A stretch of 64,000 nucleotides of DNA, taken from Rhizophagus irregularis (taxonomy: Eukaryota; Glomeromycota; Glomeromycetes; Glomerales; Glomeraceae). Location: contig NC_089437.1 of the NCBI RefSeq assembly GCF_026210795.1, forward strand, positions 992,001-1,056,000, written 5' to 3'. Positions 49,638-59,479 of this stretch are shown piece after piece (the stretch's first letter is position 1; each line of letters begins with the position of its first letter). The notes below the pieces were generated by a model, which saw only the letters and a list, made by a program, of their open reading frames with translations, did no database searches and was not told the DNA's origin. A program made the position numbers and the translations under genes.

Positions 49638-52620
49638 ATGAGTTTCAAATGCCCCCTTTGTATGCGAATATTCAGTCAACGCTTTGCATATACTCAACAC
49701 GCCCAAAAATGCTTAAAAAATGTAGAAGTAGAAGTAGAAGATGATGATGATAATAATGATAGTGAAAAATATAGCAGTGAAATGGATACAAGAAGTAATC
49801 TAAGTAGTGAATATGAAAATGATAAAGTTGAGGTAATTATGTTATTCCAGATTATTCTTTTTAAAGAAAAAGCTCAAATTATACTAACTCATTTTGGTTT
49901 ATAATTTTAGGTGAATGATGATAATAATGTACAAAATATGTCATTTGACAGTATTGGAAGTGCAATATCAGAGATGAGCCTTGAAGATAGTAACTTTGAA
50001 AATATATTAGATTCATCTGAAGAGCCTGAAATTTTTGAAGAACCCAAAAATCTCAATACCAAAACTTGCACAGAATTTCCTAATGATGCTTATAAAGATC
50101 TAATGTTATTAGTAACGAAATATAAAATAAACAATAAAGGTGGTAATGAAATAATACGTTTTTTTAATAAACATTCAAATCTTACAGAATCACCATTACC
50201 AAAAAATATCGAACAGGGACGAGCATTTATGAATAATATGAAGTTTTCTAATTTAGAATTTAGTAAAGTTCTTATAACAAAACATAAAGATAAAGATTAT
50301 TTTCTTTATTATCAAAACTTAATACAGTGCATCAAAAATATCTTAACTGTTCCTGACATAACACAAAATTTTGCGCTATCTTACGAAAACTATGAGGTAA
50401 ATAGTAAATATTAGTTAATTCAATAATTTAAATAATATTTATTTTAATTTATTTATATTATTTTATAGTATAATAGAGAAAGTATTTACAGTGAACAAAA
50501 CACTGGAAAATGGTGGAAAACTACGCAAGAATCCTTACCTACTGGTTCCAAATTATTATCAATTATTTTATATTCAGATGCAACAACTACAGATACATTA
50601 GGAAAAAGTCAATTGCATCCAATATATATTACATTAGGTAATATCCCAATATGGCGTCGTAATAAACAGGATGCAAAGCAACTTTTGGGATATTTACCAA
50701 TTTTAGAAGCTGCAAATAAAGATCTGGTTCGTGATACCTTTCATAAATCTTTACGTCATTTACTAGAACCTATTATTTTATTAAAAGATGGTATAGACCT
50801 TTTTATAAATAATGAAAATACCTGGTTTTATCCTAGAGTTTCAACTATTATTGCAGATTGGCCGGAGGCCGCAAGTTTTTGTTTAGTTTATAAATCCTCC
50901 AATTCAAACCTTCCATGTCACTCCTGTTTAGTTAAAAGGGAAAATCTTGCAAATATAGACTTATCGGTTAACGATGTAATACTAAGAACTCATGATGAAA
51001 TGCGTAAACATTTTGAAAATGATACACAAAGATCTGTTTGCATAGAATCTGTACATAATTTTTTTTGGGATTTACCGTAAGTATGCAAAAGTAGAAATAA
51101 TTATAATAACATATATATCTATTAATTATAAATATTTATATTATCAAGGAATATAAATATCTACTTGGCTACTGTTCCTGACAGAATGCATCATTTAGAT
51201 TTAGGTTTATTTCGTTATCAAATTATCTTCACGTGCGATATCTTAAAATTGCAACATGTTAATGGTAATAAATTAGTTGAAGAAGTAGATCGCCGTCTAG
51301 CAGCAATCCCACGTTTTCCCGCCATTAAAATTTTTTCCAATGGACTGCAGTCAATTGCAAGATTAACTGCTAATGAATATCGAAGTTTGATGAAAGTCAT
51401 GATATTTGTTATTGATAATTTATATGATGAAAATAACAATGAAGTAGATAATTTTGTAAATAATGATGATCTTACGAAATTGTACGAATATTGGAATGAA
51501 ATGTATATTTTAAGTAGATATGAAGAATTTAGTGAAAGGGACTTGGAGAAATTTAATGTATGTATTAAAATTTTAGTAAAATTGAAAATTTAAATTAAAT
51601 AAATTAAATTAACATTTAAGTTTTAGAATGCAATACATAGATGGGCCCGGATGTTTGTCAAGGCTTTTAAATTTGTTTCTCCTTCCAATTTGAAGTTACC
51701 TAAATTGCATTCATGGGTTTATCATATTATTGACTCAATACGATCTTATGGCGCAATAAATGGCTATACTACAGAAACTTACGAAAGTCTTCACAAATAT
51801 TTCGTTAAAATACCCTACCGAATTAGCAATAAAAAAGATGTCAAACCTCAGATTTTACGAACTGTAAGTATTTGAAAATTTTATTTATTGTATATATTTA
51901 TTATATAACTTAAGATGGAAATTAAATTAATAGATAAAACGTCAAGCAATATCTATTAGAATGTCTCAACATTCAGTGAATCCGGCAAAAACACCTCGCA
52001 CTTGTAAATTTTCTGCAAGACTCTTTGAATTCTCTTTACAAGATGCAAATACATTTTTTAATGAAAAAAAAGATTCTGTAGACAATAAAATGCAGACTGG
52101 TTTTGCTAGATTTATAAGTTGTCTGGATTCATATCTAGATTTACTTGATGGTTTCACAATTATTGGTGAAACCCGAATAAACATATACGGATCGGTAACA
52201 CTGGAAAATGGTGCCATAATGCGTGCCACAAACAGGTATCATAATAAAGTATGGTTTAGCGACATAGCTATTTCAATGGATTCTGAAGAATCAAATGATT
52301 ATATATCAGACAAAGGACTTTGTTATGGACAGGTATTTTTCCAATTTATGTAATAATTTATTATAAAAGTATTAATAAATATTTATTATTTATAGGCCTT
52401 ATTGTTAGCAGAAGTATTAACAGACCCACCGCTAAATCTCGCATTAATTCAATGGTACGATTTTAAATCTAAAAGGAACCCATATTTATATGGATGTCCT
52501 CACTTAAAATTGATAGAATTATATAACTTTGTAGCTATAGAGTCTATACATGGTGTCGTTCACATAGTACCCCGATTTGATAAACAAAATGAATATTTCG
52601 TAAATAAATATATTTTTTAG
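49638..52620 (+). CDS. Plavaka-type transposase, intact
   Basis: Seven exons (49,638-49,832; 49,911-50,396; 50,469-51,076; 51,149-51,557; 51,627-51,863; 51,934-52,332; 52,396-52,620), all GT-AG, join to 2,559 nt, exactly 852 residues with no stop. N-terminal C2H2 finger (CPLCMRIFSQRFAYTQHAQKC), acidic linker, then a DDE-like core: ILYSDATTTDTLG, TLGNIPIWRRNKQDAKQLLG, a CHSCL knuckle, VPDRMHHLDLGLF and GYTTETYESLHKYFVK, supplying D, D and E candidates. The C-terminal domain contains LTDPPLNLALIQWYDF. Layout and motifs match the fungal Plavaka group related to CACTA/KDZ transposases (recalled, not searched). Integrity of all splice sites suggests recent activity. It would act on the inverted repeats at 46,811 and 52,920. 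Confidence 0.88.
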
Positions 52621-53666
52621 TCACTTGATATAGGAGTTTTGATTTATTTTAATAAAATTATATCCTTAAAAGAATTTATGGTCACGTTTTCCATATCATA
52701 AATAAAATGCAGATTTATTTATTTAATTATTAACAACATGGGTGTGACATAAATAAATCGTGACTGAAATTTGTGTTCAATTTGTGTTGATAATTCTGGT
52801 AAAAAATTTGTTAATTTTGGCCAAATTTCGTTAAATTTGTTAAATTTGTGTTGAGTTTGTGTTGAATTTGTGTTGCGTAATTTTTTATTTATCACAAGGG
52901 GATGATATTTAGTAATTGCATGTACGACGTACAAGATTTTTTTTATGATTTTTTTAAGAAATGTACGCAAAATATTTAATCAGAATATAATTGTTTTATT
53001 TTTAAATATGATATATTGATGATTTTTTTTTAAAAATTCAATAGAATGTGCTAATAATAAATTGTTTTATTTTTTTTTTTTTTTTTTTTTTTGCAAGGTA
53101 GTGCAATTTGTGAGTTTATTAATTATATATAAGAATACAAAAGCATCTGTTATATAACTAATTTATTAAAACTCCAAACCAGTTCCCCATCCATAAGATT
53201 GCTCCTGTGCCCTACCATCACCTTATAAAATTCACCTATATCCTTCTATAGTTACTATTGAATTATATAGGATCACCATATTATAAGATTTAAATTGTTT
53301 TATTTTTAAATATAATATATTGATATTTATATTTAAATAACCAAAACATGTACATGATTTTTAATTATTTTTAATTGAAATCAAACTAAGATTTTTTTTT
53401 TTAAAAAAAAAATTAAAATAAATTAAGTGATTTATATCTATATTTAGAATCATGATATTTATATTTAGATAATCCATATCCGCATGAGATTTAATTAATA
53501 TGTTTAATGATGAAAAGTCTAATAAATTAAATTTTAATTGAAACGAGAAATAAAATCAAACCAAAGAGGTATTGTTCAAATTTTATTTAAAGTGACATTT
53601 TACGACTTTCTTTCAAATTTTTACTCATCCCAAAATCAAATTATAAAAATAAAATCAAATCTAATA

Positions 53667-54309
53667 ATGCCTCGCCAAACACGTCGTCGTTCCTATAACG
53701 TCCATTGGAACTGGGCTATGATGGACGAACTTGTCGACATACGCCGCGACAGAAACCGCGCCTACCATAATATTAATGGTAGAAGCCGCCATGATTTTGG
53801 GGACTCTGTTGCCAATAGGTTCATATGACTAATATCTATAATTTTCTTTAAGAAAGAATTTAAATTCAAATTAACCAATCCATTTAATTGAATCAGAATA
53901 AATAGAATATTTCGAACGAGGGTTTCCGGGCAACAGTGCAGCCAAAAGTGGAGGAACCTCGTCAGGGATTACCATGTAAGTAAATAAATAAAATTACATT
54001 CATTTAAATTAAATGTATTTACCGAATATTCAAACTGATTTTGATATTTAGAACTATGTCCTTTATCGTAATGGTACCCCTGATCGGCCTGGGCGGCGGC
54101 TGTGGACGCGTACCGGCCAAAAGATATTATCGCGAATTTAGAACGAGATTTTGGGAGAGGCCGGGTAATTATACTATAATAAAATTTTATAATTAATATT
54201 ACATTCTATTTTACGTTCACATTTTAAATTTGATAAATTTGATCAATTTTAGATACGCGTGACGATCGTAAGAGAAGGAGAAACTTACCTACGTATCGTA
54301 GAAGATAAT
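53667..54309 (+). pseudogene. Trihelix/Myb-like DNA-binding protein of the level 3 element
   Basis: The first exon from the ATG at 53,667 encodes NVHWNWAMMDELVDIRRDRN and GRSRHDFGDSVANRF. After an intron, 53,908-53,971 encodes SGQQCSQKWRNLVRDYH. After another, NYVLYRNGTPDRPGRRLW. This is the trihelix (Myb/SANT-like) pattern with a Trp-rich helix set and the QCxxKWRNL motif. A frame change is needed to reach YYREFRTRFWERP, and a further short exon ends near 54,309, so this copy seems damaged. Small Myb-like proteins accompany transposases in several DNA transposon groups; here it is the only own gene of the TA-duplicating element. Confidence 0.55.
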
Positions 54310-54669
54310 TATTTTTATTTTTTTATTTATTAAGTGAGTAGCTAGGCCCAGTCCGTACCAAATATCGGCTGGAGACTCACGTTTTTTTTGGGCTGTGACT
54401 GATACTGACGTCCACGCCGTACAGCCTGGGTACTATTTTATAAAATAGTAGCGAACAAGTATCAAATGTATATTTTTTTATTAAGTTATAATAAAAATTA
54501 GAATTTACTTTAATTTTTAACATAAAAATTGTAAATAATAAAAAATTCGTAAATAAAAATAAATTTGCTTTCCCAAACTTAAAAAAAAAGGTGTTTATAT
54601 AAAAGAAAAGGTGTTGATATTATTTTTGATTATTCAATAGTATCACATGCCCCTTGTATACGTTTTACT

Positions 54670-55120
54670 GCATACGCAGTTTACAATCTCGTAAATTTTC
54701 AAAACGGAATATTACGCAGGTTTACAGTCTCGTAAATTTTCGAAATATTTCAACCGTAATATTACGCAGGTTTACAGTTTCGTAAATTTTCGAAATATTT
54801 TAACCGTAATATTACGCAGGTTTACAGTCTCGTAAATTTTCGAAATATTTCAACCGTAATATTACGCAGGTTTACAGTCTCGTAAATTTTCGAAATATTT
54901 TAACCGTAATATTACGCAGATTTACAGTCTCGTAAATTTTCGAAATATTTCAACCGTAATATTACGCAGGTTTACAGTTTCGTAAATTTTCGAAATATTT
55001 TAACCGTAATATTACGCAGATTTACAGTCTCGTAAATTTTCGAAATATTTCAACCGTAATATTACGCAGGTTTACAGTTTCGTAAATTTGCAGAATATTT
55101 TGACCGTAATATTGCGTAAA
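54670..55120. repeat. Right subterminal 50-bp tandem array
   Basis: Eight near-identical 50-bp units start at 54,721, 54,771, 54,821 and so on to 55,071, after a partial unit. Each reads TTTACAGT(C/T)TCGTAAATTT and continues with CGAAATATTT(C/T)AACCGTAAT. Two variants (CT...CAAC and TT...TAAC) mostly alternate, giving a higher-order period near 100 bp. It lies just inside the right inverted end of the level 3 element. Confidence 0.9.
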
Positions 55121-58100
55121 TCTTACGATATTGTAAACTTACGTAATATTTTAACCGTAATATCACATAAATCTTACGAAATTGTAAACTTACGTAATAT
55201 TTTGAAATTTTTCGAAATATTATGCCATAAACTTTCATAAACTTACAAAATCGTAAACTTACGCAATTTTTCGCGCTATAAAATTTCCTGATGTATGAAT
55301 GTCAAGAAGGAAAAAGAATTCGCGCAGCTCTGATTCTTGTTTCATGTGACATACCGGCTGCAAGAAAAATTTGCGGACATATTTCCGCTTTGGTGTCGTG
55401 TCATAGATGCGAAAAGAAGGCGAATTATGAAAATCGGCAGCATAATTTCGCTGGGATAAATGAAATAGACGAATGGTTTACTTGCCGTGATTTGGCTCAA
55501 CATCGTCAAGATGCTATAGGATGGAGACGCTGTAATTCGGACGCAGCAAGAAAGCGATTTGTAAAGCAAACTGAAGTTAGATGGTCCGAATTATTGCGTT
55601 TACCATATTTCAATCCAATTCGGTTCATTACAATCGACCCGATGCACTGCTTGTTTCTGGGCATCGCAAAATGGATTGTAAGAAGACTTTGGATCGAAAA
55701 TGGCGTATTAACAACACATATTTTGAAAACAGTTCAGAAAAAAATGGATGAATTTAAAGTTCCAGCTGACTTGGGTCGAATCCCGGGAAAAGTCGATTGT
55801 GGAGATGGGTTTTCAAATTTTACTGCGGATCAATGGCGAATATTTTTTACAATATATGCAACGGTCTCTCTCTGGGAACATCTTTTTAAGAATGACCAGA
55901 AGATTCTTGTGAATTTTGTGAGAATTTGTTCAATTTCAGTAAGTCGAATTGTAGAAGTCGATTTCATGAGAGAGGCGCATCAGAGGCTAATTAACCTAGT
56001 GAAGTTGATAGAAGAAAATTACGGTCGTGATAAAATCACACCAAATTTACATTTATCACTTCACTTATGTGAATGCTCACTCGACTATGGACCTTTATAT
56101 ACATTCTGGTGTTTTTCCTTTGAGCGCATGAATGGCATGCTAGGTATAATATTTTAAATATTCTTGTTACTTTCTAAAATAATGCATTTTTATCAACTTT
56201 TGTTTAAAATAAATTTAGGCTCTTTTCCGAATAGCAGAAGGAAAATTGAACCGGAAATTATGCGCCGCCTGATGTTTGATAATCAAATCAGTAATATCAT
56301 TAATTCCGGCGTGGAATCAAAGGGCCTAGATTTGATTAGTAATAGACCATCTGTTGGCTCTCTATCAGAAGCCGACCAATTTTCTGCTGATGAAATGAGG
56401 CGATTTTGGTTGACTTTAAGAAACATTCATGAATCGACCCACTCAACAGGAAAAGAAGCATTTCCGGGCGAAATGCTCAGACCAGTATTTAACGATATTG
56501 TAATGTCAAGTGATATGCTTGACTTAATAGTTGAATACTACATGGCGAGCTACGAAACGATAGAATTTCGGAAACCATTTGGAGAGGGTGCAGAAGATTC
56601 GATAATAGTTCAAGTTAAAATGAATCAATTTGGAAGGTGCCGAATTGGTTCTGAAATATTCGGCTCTTCAATATCATCACGTCATGTAAAAAGCTCATTT
56701 ATCTTGGCAAAATTTATGACAGAAAGTGGTGATATCGATTGCTATCCTGGACAAGTCCAATACTTTTTTACACATGCCGTTAATTTGCCGGATGGGTTAT
56801 CCGAACATAATCTAGCATTTATTCGCTGGTATAAACCTGCAGAATCATCAAATATTCGGTATCATTTCAGAGTTAGAGATGACGAAATATGCAATGTTGA
56901 ATTATGGAGTACCAAGTTTTACCCAGAATCCCGCGACTGTATTATTCCAGTTCATCATATTTTTGGCCGATTTATACCAACGAAATACCGAATTTCAGGC
57001 AGGAGAAGTTCAAACGTCTATTTAGCGGTAAATCCAGTCAATAGAAAATTTCATATTTGCTGAAATTAGTATCTTTTTCGAACTTTATTTTGATGAAATG
57101 ACATATAATTTCAAATAATACAAATATCGGAATTTATTAAATTTCAAAATAATACAAATTTCAAATAATACAAATATCGGAATTTATTAAATGTTAAAAC
57201 AATACAAATTTCAAATAATACAAATATCGGAATTTATTAAATGTTAAAACAATACAATACAAATATCAGAATTATTAAATGTCAAATTTACATATAATAT
57301 AATTATCGGAATGTCGAAATATTATAATGTGCAAACATCGGAATTTGAAACAAATATCGGAATTTGCACCGCAAATTGGCTATGCCGAATGTCATCTGAT
57401 ATGCAGCCGATTATCGATCATATCCGAAATTTATCTAAAATTTGGCCGAAATTTGGCCGATTTGCCTTACTTCCGATTTGCCTTATTTCGACTAGTGTGA
57501 TCAGACAGCCTATTCGCGTCTTTGTTGCTCCGCGTGCAATAAGTATTTTCCAACTTACTTATTTAACGAACCACAAAAAAACGTTGCATCCTGTCAGCCG
57601 TGGACGACCTAAAGGGAAATCTAGAGAACAAAATTCGAGAGTCCTTGACGATTTCTCTCTTCTTCCATCACAGCAAAAGCAACCTCTCTTTGACGAAACA
57701 TATTTAAGAGATTGCATGTCAGATAAAGAATGATAGTCGTATATACTGAAAATTTTTTTAATAAAGCATGTATAAAATCTAAGCCACTAATATCACGTGA
57801 TTTATAATAAACTGTGTAACCTAAGATCCCCTGCCACCCACCCACCCCCTAAAATATTAGGTAATATATGTCCTGGCCCTAATTTAAATGACTAATATAA
57901 AAAGCAGAAAGGAAATAAACTTACAGGTATTTCTTTCGTAACAAACTTATCCATTTCACCAGTGCTTTCTGCTTCATGTTCAACTTTACTGGGATGTTTC
58001 CTTTATAAGTGTTTGTGAAGATTTGTTGTGTTTCCGCTAGCTCACTTATACTTAGCGCTTAATTATTTAAATTGACACAATTTTATATACAAAAATGATT

Positions 58101-58699
58101 AAAAATATATTACAAACAATATACTCATTCGCAGTAATTACATTGGGCTTTTGTTGATTCCTCAACCAACGTAAAATGAGACCTAACAGTACTAGTAGTT
58201 TGTGAAGAACCACCAGAACTTAAATTTTCAGTCATTTTAAACTGATTAACATATAAATTGGGAAGTTGTAATACTCGAAGGAAAAAAAATCGATATAATC
58301 GATATAAAAAAAAGATCGTTATGAATAATCTAAAAAAATTTACGTATTACGTATCGATTTCAATTTGGGTTACACGAGTTGAGTCAATTTCGATTTCAGA
58401 TCAAAATCGACTCGACTCGTGATTAACTCGTGACTCGACTCGTCATATCAATTTGGGAAAATTATCAAATCGAACTTGACTTGACTTGACTTGACTCGAC
58501 CAACTCGTGAGTCAACTTAACTCGTTTTGGAGCACTAATCATTGTGCTAATCCCAATAAGCTAATTAAATAATGTAGATCTGCAAATGGCTGATTCAAAT
58601 CAATCCACAAATGGAAATCATGCCAGAACTTTTGAGCAAAAAAAAACATAATAGGCAAATTATGCCAGAACTTTCCAAATATCACTACCGGATTAATTA

Positions 58700-58755
58700 T
58701 TGATCTGACACCATGATCTGACCCGCGATCTGACCCACGATCTGACCCTAAAGAT
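58700..58755. repeat. GATCTGACCC direct repeats
   Basis: Four neighbouring copies of GATCTGAC(A/C)C, partly as 16-bp units, lie in the non-coding stretch 58,546-58,960 between the hAT right end and the next gene. No gene is seen in that stretch. Confidence 0.5.
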
Positions 58756-58962
58756 TTGCAAAATATCTGACGGCATCTTGGCCTGGCTTCATTATTACAA
58801 AAATAGCACTCTGTTGATCGGCCATTATTACAAAAATAGGATATCTGGATCTAAAAATAAGAGTACTGCGTAAATAACAGGGCATAGTTAAATCACAGGA
58901 GATGACGTTTACATGATATCTACGTGATTTTGAAAGAAAATATACCTTTAGAAAATGATTAT

Positions 58963-59463
58963 TTATCCTCGAGCTTCAGGACCTTTATTTTCGGCATTAT
59001 TAAGCAAATCTACCACTTTTTCTGTGAATGTCACTTTGTGTAGTGTCGCAACTGACCTACGACTTAACCACCCTTTTTTACCCTCCCCTATTTGAATAAT
59101 GAAATCCACTATGTGGTCGTCTATTTTATTTCTAAGATATTCTGCTTTAAAAATATGACCAGCTTGAATGGATGCTTCATGAAAGACCTTCGCATTAAAT
59201 ACCTCCTTCATTAAGCAGTGATATGCTTTTTCTCTTGGATCATCGCATTGGTTTTTGAGCTTAATCGAAAGATTAATAAAGTTATCAATCCAAGGCATGT
59301 TTTTTCGATCGTATGATAATACTTCGTGAACTTCATCGACTATGAGACCTTGACATACAAGTTCTCATAATTCCGTATCCGATACTATCATATCGTTGGA
59401 GTGAGATGATAATCCCTCTGGGATCGTTTCATTGGCTGATGATGAAGTTGCTGATTCCAAAAT
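58963..59463 (-). pseudogene. Unidentified gene, one in-frame stop
   Basis: On the minus strand a frame from about 59,463 encodes SATSSSANETIPEGLSSHS and continues to SDTEL, a TGA, then ELVCQGLIVDEVHEVLSYDR and the 111-residue open part starting at 59,298 (MPWIDNFINLSIKLKNQCDD, ending NNAENKGPEARG). The TGA lies where CGA (Arg) would fit. Charged, helical composition; no domain recognised. An upstream exon or start is not seen, because a palindromic MITE lies directly upstream at 59,480. It could be a real gene with a downstream start at 59,298. Confidence 0.45.
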
Positions 59464-59479
59464 TTTACGGTTAAACGAT

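Larger units (their letters stand above)
46811..52920 (+). mobile_element. Plavaka-like transposon, level 4 of the nest
   Basis: Inverted repeats of about 185 bp (46,811-47,000 and 52,737-52,920) are highly similar by eye, with shared words such as AACGAAATTTGGCCAAAATT and ATTTATTTATGTCACACCC. Between them lie two divergent genes, an intact transposase and an accessory gene, and nothing else. The outermost boundary may extend some tens of bases further on each side, because weaker similarity continues, and I could not fix a target duplication. It is the innermost and best preserved element. Confidence 0.75.
45445..55293. mobile_element. TA-duplicating transposon, level 3 of the nest (9,849 bp)
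   Basis: Ends are inverted over 41 bp at 37 identities, beginning CATCAGGAAATT and continuing to TTGCG(C/T)AAGTTTAC (45,445-45,485 and 55,253-55,293). They are flanked by TA (45,443-45,444 and 55,294-55,295), and the disrupted TNP2 frame is restored when the element and one TA are removed. Both sides have CGTAAT-rich subterminal repeats. Own gene content is only a decayed trihelix-type frame at 53,667. The Plavaka-like segment inside is bounded by its own inverted repeats. Either this is a non-autonomous element invaded by a Plavaka, or the whole is one complex Plavaka element; I favour the first. Confidence 0.85.
43979..57063 (+). pseudogene. TNP2-type CACTA transposase, split by a nested insertion
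   Basis: The N-terminus (43,979) has CNCSECNGRLVDPRTKTIH and an acidic spacer. After 44,675: CSKCHKLYNK zinc-binding part, LILNLDWFQPF (first catalytic Asp), ILILGLLPG, and LWEGVTLNK to the insertion at 45,444. It resumes at 55,294 with YECQEGKRIRAALILVSCDI, then TIDPMHCLFLGIAK (second Asp) and SFERMNGMLG (Glu), a 75-bp intron (56,144-56,218), and a C-terminal domain to the TGA at 57,063. Removing the insert and one TA restores the frame exactly. Three in-frame stops (44,363 TGA, 44,609 TAG, 44,636 TGA) show the gene was also inactivated by point changes. It cuts and pastes CACTA DNA. Confidence 0.88.
41107..57497 (+). mobile_element. CACTA transposon, level 2 of the nest (16.4 kb with contents)
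   Basis: Perfect 25-bp inverted ends begin CACTAGTCGAAATAAGGCAA (41,107-41,131 and 57,473-57,497). Both are flanked by TGATC (41,102-41,106 and 57,498-57,502), a 5-bp duplication confirmed by the rejoined host reading frame. Two divergent genes are carried: a coiled-coil accessory gene on the minus strand and a TNP2-type transposase on the plus strand. Subterminal repeats lie inside both ends. The element sits in the zinc-finger exon of the level 1 transposase. Confidence 0.92.
39054..57733 (+). pseudogene. DDE transposase with C-terminal zinc finger, split by CACTA insertion
   Basis: The frame runs from the ATG at 39,054 to the insertion at 41,106 and resumes at 57,503; removing the insertion and one TGATC copy keeps the frame (LSLD then QTAYSRLCC). 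Coiled-coil basic N-terminus; catalytic-type motifs VISQDDKAKIG, LLVDGGPDENPRH and NPVERGMATLSGKLAG supply D, D and E; then KIPGYDxHC and a C2H2-type finger (CSAC ... NHKKTLH). Three in-frame stops (39,771 TGA, 40,458 TGA, 40,893 TAG) and a frameshift within the finger mark it as dead. No intron is visible. Similar proteins are, from memory, abundant in Rhizophagus. It would mobilise the AGGGCC-ended element. Confidence 0.75.
38522..57880 (+). mobile_element. AGGGCC-ended DNA transposon, level 1 of the nest
   Basis: Inverted ends AGGGCCGTGACATATATTAC (38,522-38,543) and the complement of AGGGCCAGGACATATATTAC (57,859-57,880) match at 20 of 22 positions. Flanks AATGTATA and AATTTAAA agree at 6 of 8 positions, perhaps an eroded duplication. 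The element carries one DDE-type transposase gene with a C-terminal zinc finger (39,054-57,733), itself split by the CACTA insertion. Its own sequence totals about 3 kb. The insertion site is an intron of the hAT transposase. I cannot assign a superfamily with certainty. Confidence 0.75.
33766..58235 (-). pseudogene. hAT transposase, split and decayed
   Basis: Exons on the minus strand: N-terminal BED zinc finger (58,235-57,925; CNYC and a downstream HLxRKHPSK) with a frameshift and a stop; then 37,979-37,793; about 37,715-37,510 with HLAFTLDAWTFSNF (first acidic residue); about 35,390-35,150 with AYTTDNASNN (second) and CLAHIINLAAQAAL; further exons to 34,320-34,040 with LDPRLKLQYY and the dimerisation motif ELELFLEYPVLSAEINILEWW; a last exon ends SVPVKRAFSGRTDLV and a TGA at 33,766. 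Domain order is that of fungal and plant hAT transposases. A conserved segment before SVPVKR seems missing. It would cut and paste hAT-family DNA, but this copy is dead: the BED exons are 20 kb away beyond the nested insertions and are frameshifted. Confidence 0.75.
33350..58537 (-). mobile_element. hAT transposon, level 0 of the nest (25.2 kb with contents)
   Basis: The left end TAGTGCTCTGAACGAGTCGAG and the right end (complement of TAGTGCTCCAAAACGAGT) are inverted; the first eight bases are identical. Both are followed by GAGTC-rich subterminal satellites (33,357-33,560 and 58,370-58,530). Flanks ATCATAGC and ATCATTGT match at 6 of 8 positions, as expected for an aged 8-bp hAT duplication. 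The interior carries a hAT transposase gene on the minus strand whose 5' exons lie near 58 kb and 3' exons at 33.8-38 kb, separated by the nested elements. Its own parts total about 3.4 kb. Confidence 0.75.

Noticed and set aside
46811-52920. A target duplication for the Plavaka-like element
   Set aside because: I compared the bases outside the inverted repeats and found no clean duplication; the true ends may lie further out, so none is claimed.
54321-54420. GC-richer hairpin-forming stretch resembling a structured RNA or tRNA
   Set aside because: The stem around GTGAGT...ACTCAC does not give a cloverleaf with T-loop (GTTC) and anticodon arms; it lies just after the trihelix frame and is probably its 3' UTR.
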